Below, in pieces: positions 7,929-17,188 of a stretch of 64,000 bases of DNA (positions are counted from its first letter, which is position 1; every line of letters begins with the position of its first letter). The notes beneath the pieces were generated by a model, which saw only the letters and a program-made list of their open reading frames with translations, was not told the origin of the DNA and searched no databases. The translations under genes and the position numbers were made by a program. This DNA is from Caulobacterales bacterium. Lineage in GTDB: Bacteria > Pseudomonadota > Alphaproteobacteria > Caulobacterales > Caulobacteraceae. The DNA lies in contig JAFLCS010000002.1 of NCBI GenBank assembly GCA_017302105.1, positions 189,001 to 253,000 on the forward strand, written 5' to 3'.

Positions 7929-9281
7929 ATGGCGAGCCTTTCCGACGCGAAGCGTCATGCGATGGCGTTGCTGATGGATCGCGCACCTGAGGAGGTGCTT
8001 GAAGCTATCGAGACCCGCTTCGCGAGTGCCGGTGGCGGGCTTGCGGCCGATGTTGTGGCCCTGGCGCGCGATCAGAGGTGCCAGCGTGCTGCCCTGCGCC
8101 AGACGTTTGGTCCGCTGGTCGGCCTGACAGCCGCCCGTCAGGACGGCGTGGCCGCCCCCCTTTTTCCGCGGGCGCTGCTACAGACGCTCTGGCTCGCTGT
8201 CGAACGCGAGCGACCGGACCTGATCGAGCACATCACCACCCGGATCCGCATCGACCCGCAGACCCTCGTACAAGCCAGCGTCGTCGACGCCGTCTGCGAA
8301 TGGGCCGCCACCACGGCCCGCAACAGCGACCCGGACAGCCTCGGGCTCTCCAGCGAGGCGATGGCCGAAGACCTCGCCGCCTACCTCGACATCGTGCCGA
8401 TTGCACGCAAGGTCGGCCTCTCTACCATCGACTGGCTCGGGCGGCTGGACAACGAACAGCTGACGGTGCTGCGCCTGACCTTCAAGGATGCGGATGCTGT
8501 GAGAGAGGACGGTGGCGTCCGCTTGATGGAACTGATGATGGCCGACCTGCCGCGTGCGGCCGAGGTCTTGCGTCTCATCAGTGCGATCACCGATCAGGCC
8601 CCTGCCGATTTTATCGACGGCACCGAGATGGCGGGCTTTCCGAATCGTCTGCTCGGACACGTCGAGAGCCTGAGCGCGCAGATCAGAATCGACCCGGTGC
8701 GGGTGGAACTGGCAGAGGCTCGCGCCGTCATCACCGATCTGACCCAGATCTCTCTTATCCTGCGCGAATTCGATCTGGCGTTCCCCGCAGCTTCGGGTGG
8801 AGCCTGGACCAAGCGGCTACAGACCGTGCGTCGGCATCTGACCAGTCAGCTCGATGCGACGTTCCGCAGCATTCCCGGCATCGTGGAGAAGGCGCTGCCG
8901 CTGGGCGCGGCCCGGCTGGCCGGTAGGATGTCACGCATGGTTCCAGATCTCTCCGCCGATCCTGAGGCTCCGGTCGTTCATCGGGCGGTGGCCCTTCTGG
9001 AAATCCTGTCGAACACGCGAAGTCTGGCGGCAGAACTCGGCTGCGAAGGGACGCGCCGCGCCGCCGCTGAGGCCGTTGCAGATCGTTCGGACGCCTATGC
9101 CGAAGAGGGTTTGCGGATGTTGTACGACAGTGATTTCGAAGATCGTGAGCGTGCCGAAAAGCTGATTGATCTGGCCGCAGAGTGCCTCGCCCAGTCGCGC
9201 AATCTGGAGGCGGGGGCCCTGGTTCGCCGCCGCATGGCCGTCGCCTGCATGACGGATCTGGAAACGGGTAGCGCCGCCTGA
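7929..9281 (+). CDS. DUF2336 domain protein
   Basis: A 450-residue cytoplasmic, mostly helical protein without signal peptide or membrane segment. It matches the DUF2336 family, which is common and multicopy in Caulobacterales and other alphaproteobacteria and has no established biochemical function. The helical blocks (AETRF..., VLRLTFKDADAVREDGGVRLM, AALLEILSNTRSLAAELGCEG) suggest HEAT-like packing. The frame also allows GTG at 7920; ATG at 7929 is chosen as the first ATG. The 89-base gap after the kinase includes TTAACCC and could hold a promoter. Its position between the FeuPQ-like pair and ccmE is notable but not explained. Confidence 0.75.
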   Translation: MASLSDAKRHAMALLMDRAPEEVLEAIETRFASAGGGLAADVVALARDQRCQRAALRQTFGPLVGLTAARQDGVAAPLFPRALLQTLWLAVERERPDLIEHITTRIRIDPQTLVQASVVDAVCEWAATTARNSDPDSLGLSSEAMAEDLAAYLDIVPIARKVGLSTIDWLGRLDNEQLTVLRLTFKDADAVREDGGVRLMELMMADLPRAAEVLRLISAITDQAPADFIDGTEMAGFPNRLLGHVESLSAQIRIDPVRVELAEARAVITDLTQISLILREFDLAFPAASGGAWTKRLQTVRRHLTSQLDATFRSIPGIVEKALPLGAARLAGRMSRMVPDLSADPEAPVVHRAVALLEILSNTRSLAAELGCEGTRRAAAEAVADRSDAYAEEGLRMLYDSDFEDRERAEKLIDLAAECLAQSRNLEAGALVRRRMAVACMTDLETGSAA

Positions 9282-9320
9282 TCCTTGGCATCGGCGAAGC
9301 GGCGGGCTATCCGCCTGCCC

Positions 9321-9791
9321 ATGCAGTGGCTTCCGAAATCTCCGCGTGCCCGGCGCCGGTTCATCTTCATTGCCGTGGCGGCACCGGTCCTGGCCCTGTC
9401 CGTGGGCCTGACTCTCTGGGCCATGCGCGAACAGGTGACTTATTTCTATTCGCCGAGCGAAGCGGCCCGGTCCGAGATCGCGGCAGGGGCGACGGTGCGC
9501 CTGGGGGGGCTGGTCGAGACCGGTTCCGTATCCGACGCCGGCGAGGGGCACCACCAGTTCTCAATCACGGACGGCGGCGCGGCGGTCATCGTCCGCTACA
9601 ATGGCGACTTGCCGGACCTCTTCCGCGAAGGGCAGGGCGTGGTGGTGCAGGGGAGCTTTCAGCCAGACGGGTCGTTCGTCGCCAGCCAGGTGCTCGCCAA
9701 ACACGATGAAACCTATATGCCGCGCGAGGTCGCTGATGCCTTGAAGCGCGAGGGGCGCTGGCGCGAAGGTGAGCCCCTGCCCGAGAACTGA
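9321..9791 (+). CDS. ccmE: Cytochrome c maturation heme chaperone CcmE
   Basis: A 156-residue protein with one N-terminal membrane anchor (RRFIFIAVAAPVLALSVGLTLW cut at about residues 13-34) and a periplasmic OB-fold domain. The family motif LAKHDETYMP holds His128, which covalently binds heme, and Tyr132, a heme ligand. CcmE carries heme from CcmC/D to the CcmF/H lyase in System I. The frame can be extended to a TTG at 9285; ATG 9321 gives the standard MQWLPKSPRARRR start. ccmI, ccmF and ccmH, usually contiguous with ccmE in alphaproteobacteria, are absent: only 151 bases separate this gene from the Deg protease. A standalone copy implies that the other genes lie elsewhere or are lost. Confidence 0.92.
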   Translation: MQWLPKSPRARRRFIFIAVAAPVLALSVGLTLWAMREQVTYFYSPSEAARSEIAAGATVRLGGLVETGSVSDAGEGHHQFSITDGGAAVIVRYNGDLPDLFREGQGVVVQGSFQPDGSFVASQVLAKHDETYMPREVADALKREGRWREGEPLPEN

Positions 9792-9942
9792 TCAACGAAT
9801 ATGCCTGTCCGCCGCCAAGGTTTCGGCGCATTCCCCGGGCGTTATGGCTGGCCTTGGGATTGCAGGCTTCCTCGCTCTAATATCCCGATGCGAAACACCT
9901 CCAGGACATCCGGAGGGCTGCGAAAAGGACGACAAGGTCACC

Positions 9943-11511
9943 ATGATCAAGCGTAAGGAGTTCATTGTCGGGGCGGCTGTTGGGCTGGCGTTGGCGACGG
10001 CGGCGACGGCCGGTGGGCTGATCGACTGGCCAGCGGCGCACGCTCAGCCCTCGGGCCCGGCCGATGCCCTGCTGGTGAGAACTCAGGGCCAGCCGGTGTT
10101 CGCACCGCCGCCCGGCGCACCCATGTCGTTTGCGGACATCGTCGACGCCGTATCACCGGCGGTTGTTTCGATCGACGTACGTCAGAGCGTCGACACCAAT
10201 AGCCTGCGCGACATTCCCGGCTTCGGCGACCTGCCATTCGACTTTCCGATTCCGGAGGAGGAGGCTGAACCCGAACAACGCGAACAGTTGGGGTCGGGGT
10301 CGGGATTCTTCATTTCGTCGGATGGCTACATCGTCACCAACAACCATGTGGTGGCCAATGCCGAAGAGATTACGGTGCGTCTGACCGACGAGCGGGAACT
10401 GACGGCCACTCTGGTCGGCACCGACCCGGAGACGGATCTGGCGGTGCTGCGCGTCGAGGGACAGAATTTCCCGTTTGTGCGTTTCGAGACGGAGGCCCGT
10501 CCGCGCGTCGGGGACTGGGTGCTGGCGATCGGCAATCCGCTGGGATTGGGCGGAACGGTCACTGCCGGAGTCGTTTCGGCCTATGGTCGTCAGATCGACC
10601 AGTCGACCACGCCCTATGTCGACTATATGCAGATCGACGCCCCCATTAACCGCGGCAATTCGGGTGGTCCGACGTTCGACATCCACGGTCGGGTCATCGG
10701 TGTGAACTCGGCTATCTATTCGCCGAATGGCTTTTCGGTCGGGATCGGCTTTGCCATTCCGGCGGATGTGGCAGATCGCGTGACGCGCTCCCTGATCGCT
10801 GGGGGCGCAGTCCAGCGGGGCTATGTCGGGATTTCCATCGGGCCGGTCACGGAAGAGGTGCGTGAGGCGCTCGGTCTGCCGGCGGGAACCGACGGCGCGC
10901 GCGTGACCAGCGTCAATGTCGGGGGGCCAGCCGAGAGCGGAGGTCTTCAATTCGGGGATATCGTCACCGGCGTGAATGGCGAAGATATTGTCGACGCCAA
11001 TGATCTGACGCGGCGGGTCGGTGCCGTGGCTGTCGGAGAGACGATCCGCTTCGACGTCTTGCGGAACGGCCGGACCGACCACGTCTCGGTGCGGGCCGCT
11101 GCGCGCCCCTCCGCCGCCGACATTCGGGCGCTGAACGCCCCGAATGAGGAGATTGACCTGCCCGAGGCAGGATCGGTTTCGGGACAGCCCGCATTCGGCC
11201 TGTCGCTACGACCGCTGGACGGGGAAACTCGCACCCAGTTTGGCGTGGCGGATCGGGTATCGGGCCTGGTAGTGACTGACGTCACGCGCGGTACCATCTT
11301 TGCCCGGCGTGGCTTCGAGCCGGGCGTCGTCATTACGCGTGTCGACAACCGACCGGTTCGCACCGTCGAGGACTTCGAGCGCGTCATTGGGGATCTGCGC
11401 CGCAGCGGGCGCCCCAGTGTGCTGCTGGACCTCAGCTATCGGGGTCAACCGACGCTACAGATCATCGAACTGGACGACCTGCCGATGGCCGACTCGGTAT
11501 CGGGCGGCTAG
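9943..11511 (+). CDS. Periplasmic Deg/HtrA-type serine protease
   Basis: A 522-residue trypsin-like protease with two PDZ domains that degrades or refolds damaged envelope proteins. The signal sequence is at about residues 1-33 (IVGAAVGLALATAATAGG, ending AHA). The catalytic triad is His135 in NNHVVAN, Asp165 in ETDLAVLRVEG and Ser240 in NRGNSGGP. PDZ1 spans about 300-390 and PDZ2 about 420-515. The start is set at ATG 9943 because AAGG lies 5 bases upstream and the signal peptide follows directly; the open frame extends upstream to 9769 without support. An OmpR-type two-component system follows at once, as in other alphaproteobacteria where degP, a regulator pair and glnE are linked. Confidence 0.9.
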   Translation: MIKRKEFIVGAAVGLALATAATAGGLIDWPAAHAQPSGPADALLVRTQGQPVFAPPPGAPMSFADIVDAVSPAVVSIDVRQSVDTNSLRDIPGFGDLPFDFPIPEEEAEPEQREQLGSGSGFFISSDGYIVTNNHVVANAEEITVRLTDERELTATLVGTDPETDLAVLRVEGQNFPFVRFETEARPRVGDWVLAIGNPLGLGGTVTAGVVSAYGRQIDQSTTPYVDYMQIDAPINRGNSGGPTFDIHGRVIGVNSAIYSPNGFSVGIGFAIPADVADRVTRSLIAGGAVQRGYVGISIGPVTEEVREALGLPAGTDGARVTSVNVGGPAESGGLQFGDIVTGVNGEDIVDANDLTRRVGAVAVGETIRFDVLRNGRTDHVSVRAAARPSAADIRALNAPNEEIDLPEAGSVSGQPAFGLSLRPLDGETRTQFGVADRVSGLVVTDVTRGTIFARRGFEPGVVITRVDNRPVRTVEDFERVIGDLRRSGRPSVLLDLSYRGQPTLQIIELDDLPMADSVSGG

Positions 11512-11536
11512 GCTCGAAGCCACCAGGGGAGGGACG

Positions 11537-12208
11537 ATGCGTATTCTGATCGTCGAGGATGACCAGGAGGCCGCCGATGCGATGAGCCGCGGGCTGGCGG
11601 AGGCCGGGCACGACTGTGAGGCGGCCCCCGACGGGGCTTATGGCCTGGACGCTGCGCATAAGGGTGGCTTCGACGTCTATGTGGTCGATCGCATGATGCC
11701 GCGTCTCGACGGGGTCGGCATGGTCGAGACGCTGCGCCGTGAGGGCGATCAGACGCCGGTGCTGTTCCTGTCGGCGCTCGGCGAGGTCGAAGACCGGGTG
11801 GCCGGTCTGAAGGCCGGTGCCGACGACTATCTGGTCAAGCCCTATGCCTTTTCCGAGCTGATCGCGCGGATCGAGGCCCTGGCCCGGCGACGCGAGACGG
11901 GTTCGGTCCAGACTGTGCTCAAGGTCGGCGATCTGGAGATGAATCTCATCAGCCGCCAGGTCAGCCGTGCTGGCCGCGACATCGACCTGCAGCCGCGCGA
12001 GTTCCAGCTCTTGGAATTCCTGATGCGCAATGCCGGCAAGTCAGTGACGCGCACCATGCTGTTGGAGAAGGTCTGGGAGTATCACTTCGACCCCCAGACC
12101 AATGTGATCGACGTCCATATCAGCCGGCTAAGGTCTAAGCTCGACAAGGGTTTCGACCGGCAAATGTTGCAGACGGTTCGTGGGGCTGGATACCGTCTGG
12201 AGGCGTGA
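11537..12208 (+). CDS. OmpR-family response regulator
   Basis: A 223-residue regulator. The receiver starts MRILIVEDD with Asp51 (VVDRMMP) and Lys in LVKPYAF. The winged-helix domain ends TVRGAGYRLEA. The LQPREFQLLEFLMRNAGKSVTR stretch (about 155-176) places it in the CzcR/TctD-like OmpR class often paired with proteases and envelope stress. The start at ATG 11537 is supported by GGGGAGGGAC directly upstream. It sits 25 bp after the Deg protease and 4 bp before its partner kinase, so one operon is likely. The regulator may control the protease, but no operator was identified. Confidence 0.88.
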   Translation: MRILIVEDDQEAADAMSRGLAEAGHDCEAAPDGAYGLDAAHKGGFDVYVVDRMMPRLDGVGMVETLRREGDQTPVLFLSALGEVEDRVAGLKAGADDYLVKPYAFSELIARIEALARRRETGSVQTVLKVGDLEMNLISRQVSRAGRDIDLQPREFQLLEFLMRNAGKSVTRTMLLEKVWEYHFDPQTNVIDVHISRLRSKLDKGFDRQMLQTVRGAGYRLEA

Positions 12209-12212
12209 TCGC

Positions 12213-13613
12213 GTGCGACTGCCCTCGGTCTTTCGTCGCACCCCGTTCCGGCTGACGCTGTCGTTCCTGGCGCTGTTTGCGACAGCAGCAAGTGCGCTGT
12301 TGCTCTACATCTATTTTGCCTCCCAGGCCGAATCGGCCGCCCAGGCTAGGGCCGACATCGAACGCGAACTGTCGACCCTGGAGGCCATCTATCGCGCGCG
12401 CGGGGTCGAGGCGTTGAATGCGGATCTAATCGACCGCGCGTCCCGGGGGGGATCCTACCTCTTCCTGCTCATGGATTCCGAGGGCCGCCCCCAGACCGGC
12501 AACGTGAACGAAAGCCCGATCGTCGACTACGAAGGCGGCGAGCAGTGGGAGTCCTTTCGTCTGTCAGGGGCGGATGAACAAGGGCGGGTCGCCCGGCGAT
12601 GGGCCATGGGCGTCCAGCTCCGCCTGGCGGGCGGCGAACTGCTGTTCGTGGGCGAGGATATCGGTGACAGCGAGCAATATCTGAATCGCCTGTCGCTGTT
12701 TCTGTGGGGGGCGGCCGGTATCGTGTTCCTGCTGGGGCTGGGCGGTGGTCTTTTGGTCAGCCGCCAGGTCGAGGGAGCCATGGCGCGCCTGAACGCCGTC
12801 GTCGATGCCGCACGTTCCGGCGACCTGCAGCAGCGCGTCCCTGTTCAGAAGACGGGCGATGAACTGGACGAATTGGCCGTCAATCTCAATGCCATGCTGG
12901 ATCGCCTGGAACAGTCCATGTCTTCGATCCGTCACGCCGGCGACGCCATTGCCCACGACCTGCGTTCACCCCTGACCCGGATGCGGGCGCGTCTGGAGAT
13001 CGCCCTGATCGACGCTGAGGCCGGTCGGGTGGACGGCCAGGAGGCCCTGGCCCGCGCATTGGGGGAGACGGATGATCTTCTAAAGACCTTCAACACCGTG
13101 CTGTCGATCGCCCGACTTCAGGCGGCGGCCGAGATCCCCGATGCCGCCCCGTTCGATGTAGCCGACCTGGCGACCGATATCGCCGAACTCTATGCGCCGG
13201 CTGCTGAAGACAAGGGCCTGGATTTCGCCGCCGAGATCGGGCGTGGCCTTCAGGTCAGCGGCAACCGTGCCTTTCTGGCCCAGGCGCTGTCCAATATCGT
13301 CGACAACGCCATCAAATACACGCCGCAGGGAGGCGCGTTGATGCTGCGCGCGCGACGGCGCGCCTCCGGCGAGGTCGAGGTTTCGGTCACGGACACCGGC
13401 CCAGGGGTGCCGCTGGAGGATCGCGAACGGATTCTGGATCGTTTCGTACGACTGGATGACAGCCGTACCCAGGCCGGGGCTGGCCTGGGTCTCAGCCTGG
13501 TGACGGCTGTCGCCTCGGCCCATGCCGGTCGGATTGAACTCAGCGATGGCCCCGGCGCGATCGATGGTTTCGGGCCGGGGCTGCGGGCGGCCTTGGTCCT
13601 GCCGGCCCTGTGA
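12213..13613 (+). CDS. Sensor histidine kinase (EnvZ/TctE-like)
   Basis: A 466-residue membrane kinase. TM1 is at about residues 13-33 (LTLSFLALFATAASALLLYIY). The periplasmic region has about 130 residues. TM2 is at about 170-190 (LFLWGAAGIVFLLGLGGGLLV). A HAMP domain follows (VEGAMARLNAVVDAARSGDL), then the H-box IAHDLRSPLTRM with His248 and an ATPase domain with NIVDNAIKYTPQ, DTGPGVP and GAGLGLSLV. The GTG start at 12213 is preferred over GTG 12180 because GGAGG is spaced 9 bases before it. The stop overlaps the glnE GTG (GTGA), so both are co-translated. Confidence 0.88.
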   Translation: MRLPSVFRRTPFRLTLSFLALFATAASALLLYIYFASQAESAAQARADIERELSTLEAIYRARGVEALNADLIDRASRGGSYLFLLMDSEGRPQTGNVNESPIVDYEGGEQWESFRLSGADEQGRVARRWAMGVQLRLAGGELLFVGEDIGDSEQYLNRLSLFLWGAAGIVFLLGLGGGLLVSRQVEGAMARLNAVVDAARSGDLQQRVPVQKTGDELDELAVNLNAMLDRLEQSMSSIRHAGDAIAHDLRSPLTRMRARLEIALIDAEAGRVDGQEALARALGETDDLLKTFNTVLSIARLQAAAEIPDAAPFDVADLATDIAELYAPAAEDKGLDFAAEIGRGLQVSGNRAFLAQALSNIVDNAIKYTPQGGALMLRARRRASGEVEVSVTDTGPGVPLEDRERILDRFVRLDDSRTQAGAGLGLSLVTAVASAHAGRIELSDGPGAIDGFGPGLRAALVLPAL

Positions 13614-16537
13614 GTGAGAGCATGGTCCTGGCTGACCGTCTGATGCCCTGCGGACCCTTGCTCGATACGCGGGGAGGCCAGGCCACCTTCAATGTCCTGA
13701 CCGAGGCTGCAGCGGCGGATGGCTGGTCGCAGCTCCTGGCCCGGGCCGAGCCGGCGCTGCGACCGATCTTTGCCGCCTCACCCTATCTGGCCGGCTTGGT
13801 TCGACGTTGTCCAGGCAAGCTGCGCCTCCTCCTTGGAGGAGATCCCGACGGGTGCCTGAACGCCATCTTGAGCCAGACTCGGGCTCTCGGAGGAGGTGCA
13901 GAGGGCGTCCGCGAACCGCTTCGGCTTCTGAAGGCGGACCTGCATCTGTTGACGGCGCTGTGCGATCTCGGCGGGATCTGGGATCTGGACGCGGTGACCG
14001 GCGCGCTAAGTGCCTTCGCTGATGCCGCCCTCAGAAGCGCCTTTGTGGCCGTCGCCGAGGATCAGGCGGCGCGGGGCCACCTGATCGGCCCGATCGATCC
14101 GTCCAATCCGGTGCCGGGTCTGTTCGGTCTGGCCATGGGTAAGCACGGTGCGAATGAGCTGAACTATTCCAGCGATATCGACGTCACCTTCTTCTACGAG
14201 CCCGATACGGTCGGCGCAGCCTTGGCGGCCACGATCGAGGCCCAGGCGCTTGTGGATCGTGTCGCCGGGGCGCTGGCGCGCCTGCTGAGCGAACGCACGG
14301 GCGAAGGCTATGTGTTTCGGGTCGATCTGCGGCTGCGGCCGGATCCGGGATCGACCCCGCCGGTCGTCAGTGCGCCGGCAGCCTTGAACTACTATGGGAC
14401 GGTCGGCCAGAACTGGGAGAGGGCCGCCCTCATCAAGGCGAGGGCGGTCGTCGGCGACGACGGTGAGGCGAAGTCCTTCCTCAAGGCGCTGATGCCGTTC
14501 GTCTGGCGTCGCAGCCTCGACTTCGCCGCAGTGTCCGATGTCCATTCGATCAAGCGGCAGATCCACGTTCACAAGATCGAGGACCGCCCGACGGCGGCCG
14601 GAGCCGATCTCAAGCTCGGTCGGGGCGGAATCCGGGAGATCGAGTTCTTCGTCCAGACCCAGCAGCTGATCCTGGGCGGCCGCGACCCCTCGTTGCGGTC
14701 ACCGCGAACGCTGGAGGCCTTGAATGCCCTGGCCGAGGCCGGCTGTGTCGATCGTGGAACCGCAGCGGCCCTGAGTGCCGACTATGTCCGCCTGCGATCG
14801 CTCGAACACCGCATTCAGATGCTCGAAGATGAGCAGACCCACACCCTGCCGGTGCCGGATGATCAGCGCCGACGCGTCGCGGCCCTGTCGGGGGAGGCGG
14901 ACCTGGCCGCGTTTGATCAGTCGGTCGAGGACCTGACGTCGCGCGTCAATGCTCGTTACGGCGAGCTGTTTGCCGAGGACGAATCCCTGTCGTCTGAGCT
15001 CGGCAGCCTTGTCTTTACAGGCATCGAGAACGATCCCGAGACGCTCAAGACCCTGGCGCGGATGGGCTTCAGTGAGCCGGATCCGGTCGCCGATGCCATT
15101 CGCGGTTGGCATCACGGTCGCATCCTGGCGACCCGATCCGCCCAGGGGCGAGAGGTGTTTACGCGGTTTGCGCCGCGACTGTTGGAAGCTTGTGCGGCGA
15201 CCGGGGCACCCGACGCCGCCTTCCGGCGCTTTGCGCGCTTCTTCGAGGGGCTGCGGGCCGGGGTCCAGGTCCAGTCGCTGTTCTTGGCCAGGCCCCGCCT
15301 GTTCAGGATGATCGTGGAAACCCTCGCCTTCTCGCCCCGGCTGGCTGAGGTTCTGTCGCGTCGTCCAGCGGCGCTAGACGCCATTATGGATCCTGATTTC
15401 TTTCGGTCGGTCGAAGCTGACAGCGGTGCGATGGGCGATATCGAGGCAGAGGGCCGCAATGCCCCGGACTTTGAAAGTGCCATGAACGCGATCCGCCGGA
15501 CGCATCGCGAACAGGACTTTCGGATTCGCCTGCAGATCCTGACCGGTCTGGCGGACCCAGCCCGCGCGGGAGACGCCTTTTCCGATCTGGCCCAGGCCTG
15601 CACCCGGGCCCTGGCCTTCGCCGCCATGGCCGAGGTCGAGCGGATTGCCGGCCCGATCGACGGAGAGGTCGCCGTCGTTGCCTTGGGCAAGCTGGGTTCG
15701 CGCGAGATGTCAGGCGCGTCCGATCTCGATCTCATGACAGTCTATGAGGCCCGGCCAGACGCGGAATCCACGATCCGTGGCTGGAGCGCCGACCGCTGGT
15801 TTGGCCGCTTCACCCAGCGCCTGATCGCGGCCCTGTCGACCCCCACCGCCGAAGGTGGGCTCTATGACGTCGATATGAGACTTCGACCGTCCGGGGCCGC
15901 CGGTCCGGTCGCCGTGTCCCTACGGGCCTTCACAGACTATTACGCTGGAGAGGCGGACACCTGGGAGTTCCAGGCCCTGACCCGAGCCCGGGTCATTTGG
16001 GCCTCGCCAGAGGGCTTTGAGCAGCGCGTCGCCGACGCCGTGGAGGTCGCGCTGCGCCGGCCCCGCGACGGTCCGACGACCCTGCATGATGTCGCCGAGA
16101 TGAGGACCTTGATGGCGCAGGAGCATCCGCCGTGGAGCTTCTGGGACATGAAGCGGGCGCAGGGGGGGCTGATCGACTGCGAATTCGCCGCGCAGGTCTT
16201 GCAGTTGGTCGGTGCCCATGATGGCGGCCCGCTTCGACCTGGAACCGTCGCGGCCCTGACGTCCCTGTGTGCCGCAGGGCGCGTGACGGCGGATCAGGCC
16301 GCAGCCCTGTCCGAGGCCTGGACGCTGCAACAGGGCCTGGCCCAGCTCCTGCGCTCGTCGCTGGATCGCCGTTCGGACCCGACGCTGGAGCCGACCGGTT
16401 TCCAGCTTCGGCTGGCGCGGACCGGTGGGGTCGAGACGCTGGTGGACCTGGCCGAACGGGTCGTTCAGGTCCGACGGCGGGCCCGCGAGGCCTTTGAGCA
16501 AATCTTGAAACCGGATGGCGACGGATTCTCTCACTAG
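13610..16537 (+). CDS. glnE: Bifunctional glutamine synthetase adenylyltransferase/adenylyl-removing enzyme
   Basis: A 975-residue cytoplasmic enzyme that adenylylates and deadenylylates GlnA in response to PII state and glutamine. The N-terminal nucleotidyltransferase (adenylyl-removase) domain shows MGKHGANELNYSSDID, around residues 180-196. The second nucleotidyltransferase domain shows ALGKLGSREMSGASDLDL, around residues 692-710. The linker and C-terminal PII-responsive helical regions are present, and the length is typical. It starts with GTG overlapping the upstream kinase stop; an ATG four codons later is possible. The linkage of degP, regulator, kinase and glnE recalls the order in rhizobia. 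Confidence 0.95.
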   Translation: MSESMVLADRLMPCGPLLDTRGGQATFNVLTEAAAADGWSQLLARAEPALRPIFAASPYLAGLVRRCPGKLRLLLGGDPDGCLNAILSQTRALGGGAEGVREPLRLLKADLHLLTALCDLGGIWDLDAVTGALSAFADAALRSAFVAVAEDQAARGHLIGPIDPSNPVPGLFGLAMGKHGANELNYSSDIDVTFFYEPDTVGAALAATIEAQALVDRVAGALARLLSERTGEGYVFRVDLRLRPDPGSTPPVVSAPAALNYYGTVGQNWERAALIKARAVVGDDGEAKSFLKALMPFVWRRSLDFAAVSDVHSIKRQIHVHKIEDRPTAAGADLKLGRGGIREIEFFVQTQQLILGGRDPSLRSPRTLEALNALAEAGCVDRGTAAALSADYVRLRSLEHRIQMLEDEQTHTLPVPDDQRRRVAALSGEADLAAFDQSVEDLTSRVNARYGELFAEDESLSSELGSLVFTGIENDPETLKTLARMGFSEPDPVADAIRGWHHGRILATRSAQGREVFTRFAPRLLEACAATGAPDAAFRRFARFFEGLRAGVQVQSLFLARPRLFRMIVETLAFSPRLAEVLSRRPAALDAIMDPDFFRSVEADSGAMGDIEAEGRNAPDFESAMNAIRRTHREQDFRIRLQILTGLADPARAGDAFSDLAQACTRALAFAAMAEVERIAGPIDGEVAVVALGKLGSREMSGASDLDLMTVYEARPDAESTIRGWSADRWFGRFTQRLIAALSTPTAEGGLYDVDMRLRPSGAAGPVAVSLRAFTDYYAGEADTWEFQALTRARVIWASPEGFEQRVADAVEVALRRPRDGPTTLHDVAEMRTLMAQEHPPWSFWDMKRAQGGLIDCEFAAQVLQLVGAHDGGPLRPGTVAALTSLCAAGRVTADQAAALSEAWTLQQGLAQLLRSSLDRRSDPTLEPTGFQLRLARTGGVETLVDLAERVVQVRRRAREAFEQILKPDGDGFSH

Positions 16538-16585
16538 GCGCGTTCAACCCATATCGCCGGACTGACCGGCTCCAGGAGAGACAAG

Positions 16586-17128
16586 ATGAAGACCCTTCTG
16601 ATGGGTGGCTTGATCGCCCTGTCGCTCGGCGGCATCGCTGTGGCCCAGGAAGCCCAGCGGGGCCCGCGGGCGGCTGACGCCGACGGGGACAGCCGTATCA
16701 GCCAGGCTGAGTTCGTCGCCGCCGCCATGCAGCGCTTCGACAGCGGTGACGCGAACCGGGACGGTACCGTCACGGCCGAAGAAATGCGCGCCGGCATGGA
16801 AGCGCGTCGCACTGAACGCCGGGGCGAGATGTTTGCGCGGATGGATGCCAACGGTGACGGGGCGATATCGCGCGCCGAATTCGACGCCCGTCCGCAGCGC
16901 GGTGGTGACGCCGAGCGCGGTGGTCGTCGCGGCGGACATCATGGTTGGCGTCGTGGTGGGCGCGGTCATGGCGGCGGCGGTGAACTGGCGGCCGATGGCG
17001 TCACCCGTGCCGAGGCCCAGACCCGTGCCGAATCCCGCTTCGAGCGGATGGACCGAAACAATGACGGCTTCCTGACACAGGAAGATCGCCAGGGTCGCGG
17101 CGGCCGTGGGCACGGTGACCGCGACTGA
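16586..17128 (+). CDS. Exported EF-hand protein
   Basis: A 180-residue protein with a short signal peptide (MKTLLMGGLIALSLGGIAVAQ) and four EF-hand-like loops: DADGDSRISQAE, DANRDGTVTAEE, DANGDGAISRAE and DRNNDGFLTQED. A Gly/His/Arg-rich insert (RRGGHHGWRRGGRGHGGGG, around residues 113-132) separates loops three and four and might bind a transition metal. A calcium-binding periplasmic protein is the simplest reading. AGGAGAGAC lies just upstream of the ATG. It precedes an ECF sigma cluster by 60 bp on the same strand, so it may be a target or part of that system. Confidence 0.82.
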   Translation: MKTLLMGGLIALSLGGIAVAQEAQRGPRAADADGDSRISQAEFVAAAMQRFDSGDANRDGTVTAEEMRAGMEARRTERRGEMFARMDANGDGAISRAEFDARPQRGGDAERGGRRGGHHGWRRGGRGHGGGGELAADGVTRAEAQTRAESRFERMDRNNDGFLTQEDRQGRGGRGHGDRD

Positions 17129-17188
17129 TTGACAGGAGGCGAGGTCAGAGGCCTGGTGCCCTGGTCCTTCAAAGGGTCATGAGGCAGT

